Shown one piece after another: positions 62,868 through 64,000 of a stretch of DNA of 64,000 bases. The DNA comes from an uncultured Granulosicoccus sp. GTDB taxonomy: Bacteria > Pseudomonadota > Gammaproteobacteria > Granulosicoccales > Granulosicoccaceae. The notes under the pieces were generated by a model, which saw nothing but the letters and a program-made list of their open reading frames with translations, had not been told where the DNA came from and did not search any database. Made by a program: the position numbers and the translations under genes. The stretch's first letter is position 1. Each line of letters starts with the position of its first letter. The DNA lies in the NCBI GenBank assembly GCA_937991945.1, contig CALKLO010000050.1:1-64000 (forward strand), given 5' to 3'.

Positions 62868-64000
62868 TCAACAAATTCCAGCCTTGTCTTGCAAGTCTTT
62901 GCCATATTCAATCAGCGCTAAGCGAAGCTCGTTCTGATGGCTTTGCCATGCAGAATCATCGGCCATCAGAGCGTTGAATTCCTCAAAACATAGCCAAGGG
63001 GCGGTTGAATCGTTCAATCTTAATTGGCAGTGTTCTTGCCAATTTTTAGCATCATCTGTGTTCAGTTGATCAGGGTAGCTTCGCGCCATATATCGTCTGA
63101 CCAGTTCATCTAATCGCTTGTCATCGAAATGCCCACAATGCTTTGCGACAGTGGCAGAACCTGCGGGTTCGCTTTTGATCTGGCTTAAGCGCTGTTTATC
63201 CGCTTGGGAAAGAAAGTTGCCGGAATACAGTGTGCCGTCCACGTCTCTGTCTGCATCCTCTGGCCACTCACGCGTCATAGCGCTCACAATATTCGAGAGT
63301 ACCGATTCATCAAGCCATTCGTTAACTTCTGCGGCATGGCGTTTTATCGCCTGCACATCGACCTTAAGGCGTTCGATGTCCTGAGCTCTTAGTGTCGCTA
63401 GCGGTACTAAAACGGGGCATTTGTTTATCTGTATGGTGCGCAGACCCGGACGAGGAGCATCGCCTTCTTTACGTTCATCGTTAGTTGTAAATAGACGGCG
63501 TGCGATTTCATCAGAATCCAATCCGGCTAGGTAACGTGAGTCGACGCTTAGATCGAGCACTAGTGTGCTATTGGTGTTTTGAGGATGCCTAATCAAAGGC
63601 AATACGCCGCTGATGTGTTGCTGAGTCGCGGGGATCATGCCAGACACTTGTAAGCAAGCCTGTCTATCACGCGTATTGAGCATGTTGGAAACGTCTTGCT
63701 TGGAGCGGTTATTAAACGCATAGTCAAACAGACGAGGTTGTGACTGTTTGATTTTTTTAGCCATACCTAACGTGGCCCAGACATCTGACATTGCGTCGTG
63801 GGCATTTGCGTGTTCAATGTTGTTAGCAGCACTTAGGTGCTCGAGCCTATTGGTAGCGCTGCCATCGTCGTTAAAAGGCCATTGAATGCCATCGGGTCGT
63901 AGCGCACGAGTTAGGCGAACAATGTCGAGAAGGTCCCAGCGAGAGCAGCCATCCTTCCATTCTTGCTCGTATGAATCGAACAGATTTCGAAACAGGGTAT
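62868..64000 (-). CDS. sbcB: exodeoxyribonuclease I, truncated at window edge
   Basis: Reading continues upstream of the listed ORF: RNLFDSYEQEWKDGCSRWDLLDIVRLTRALRPDGIQWPFNDDGSATNRLEHLSAANNIEHANAHDAMSDVWATLGMAKKIKQSQPRLFDYAFNNR; open to 64000. Confidence 0.95.
   Translation of the reverse strand, partial: TLFRNLFDSYEQEWKDGCSRWDLLDIVRLTRALRPDGIQWPFNDDGSATNRLEHLSAANNIEHANAHDAMSDVWATLGMAKKIKQSQPRLFDYAFNNRSKQDVSNMLNTRDRQACLQVSGMIPATQQHISGVLPLIRHPQNTNSTLVLDLSVDSRYLAGLDSDEIARRLFTTNDERKEGDAPRPGLRTIQINKCPVLVPLATLRAQDIERLKVDVQAIKRHAAEVNEWLDESVLSNIVSAMTREWPEDADRDVDGTLYSGNFLSQADKQRLSQIKSEPAGSATVAKHCGHFDDKRLDELVRRYMARSYPDQLNTDDAKNWQEHCQLRLNDSTAPWLCFEEFNALMADDSAWQSHQNELRLALIEYGKDLQDKAGIC

Overview
This 64 kb window looks like a chromosomal, mostly housekeeping region of a gammaproteobacterium. 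That placement rests on gene content and order (hfq-hflX-hflK-hflC-DUF2065-hisZ-purA-tRNA-Leu-rnr-rlmB-rpsF-rpsR-rplI-dnaB-alr; valS-holC-pepA/lptFG; xerD-dsbC). I see no prophage, transposon, CRISPR array or recognisable defence island. Main blocks: ispG; hrcA-grpE-dnaK-dnaJ; a minus-strand prpE-pccB-pccA-mce-ccmI operon; the hfq/hfl and ribosomal-protein blocks; lemA with two TPM-domain genes; an ABC-F ATPase; valS/holC/pepA versus lptF/lptG; a stand-alone histone H1-like gene; moeA/xerD/dsbC; lon; rep; an IMPase-family phosphatase plus class III cyclase; bpt. An MnmC-like FAD oxidoreductase gene is cut by the left edge and sbcB (ExoI) by the right edge; the full genes are missing from the supplied ORF track. 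No clear new multi-gene system was found. The best candidates for follow-up are: (i) RNase R with a ~450-aa Lys/Ala histone-H1-like tail; (ii) the H1-like gene at 49655-50134, whose leader carries a terminator-like hairpin and a competing upstream hairpin just before the start codon; (iii) DnaB with a ~90-aa Gly/Pro-rich N-terminal extension; (iv) a 12-bp tandem array at the 3' end of an EamA gene with an in-frame stop in every unit; (v) a ~61-bp imperfect palindrome between fdxA and galU overlapping a predicted promoter. All calls are from reading the sequence; no searches were run.
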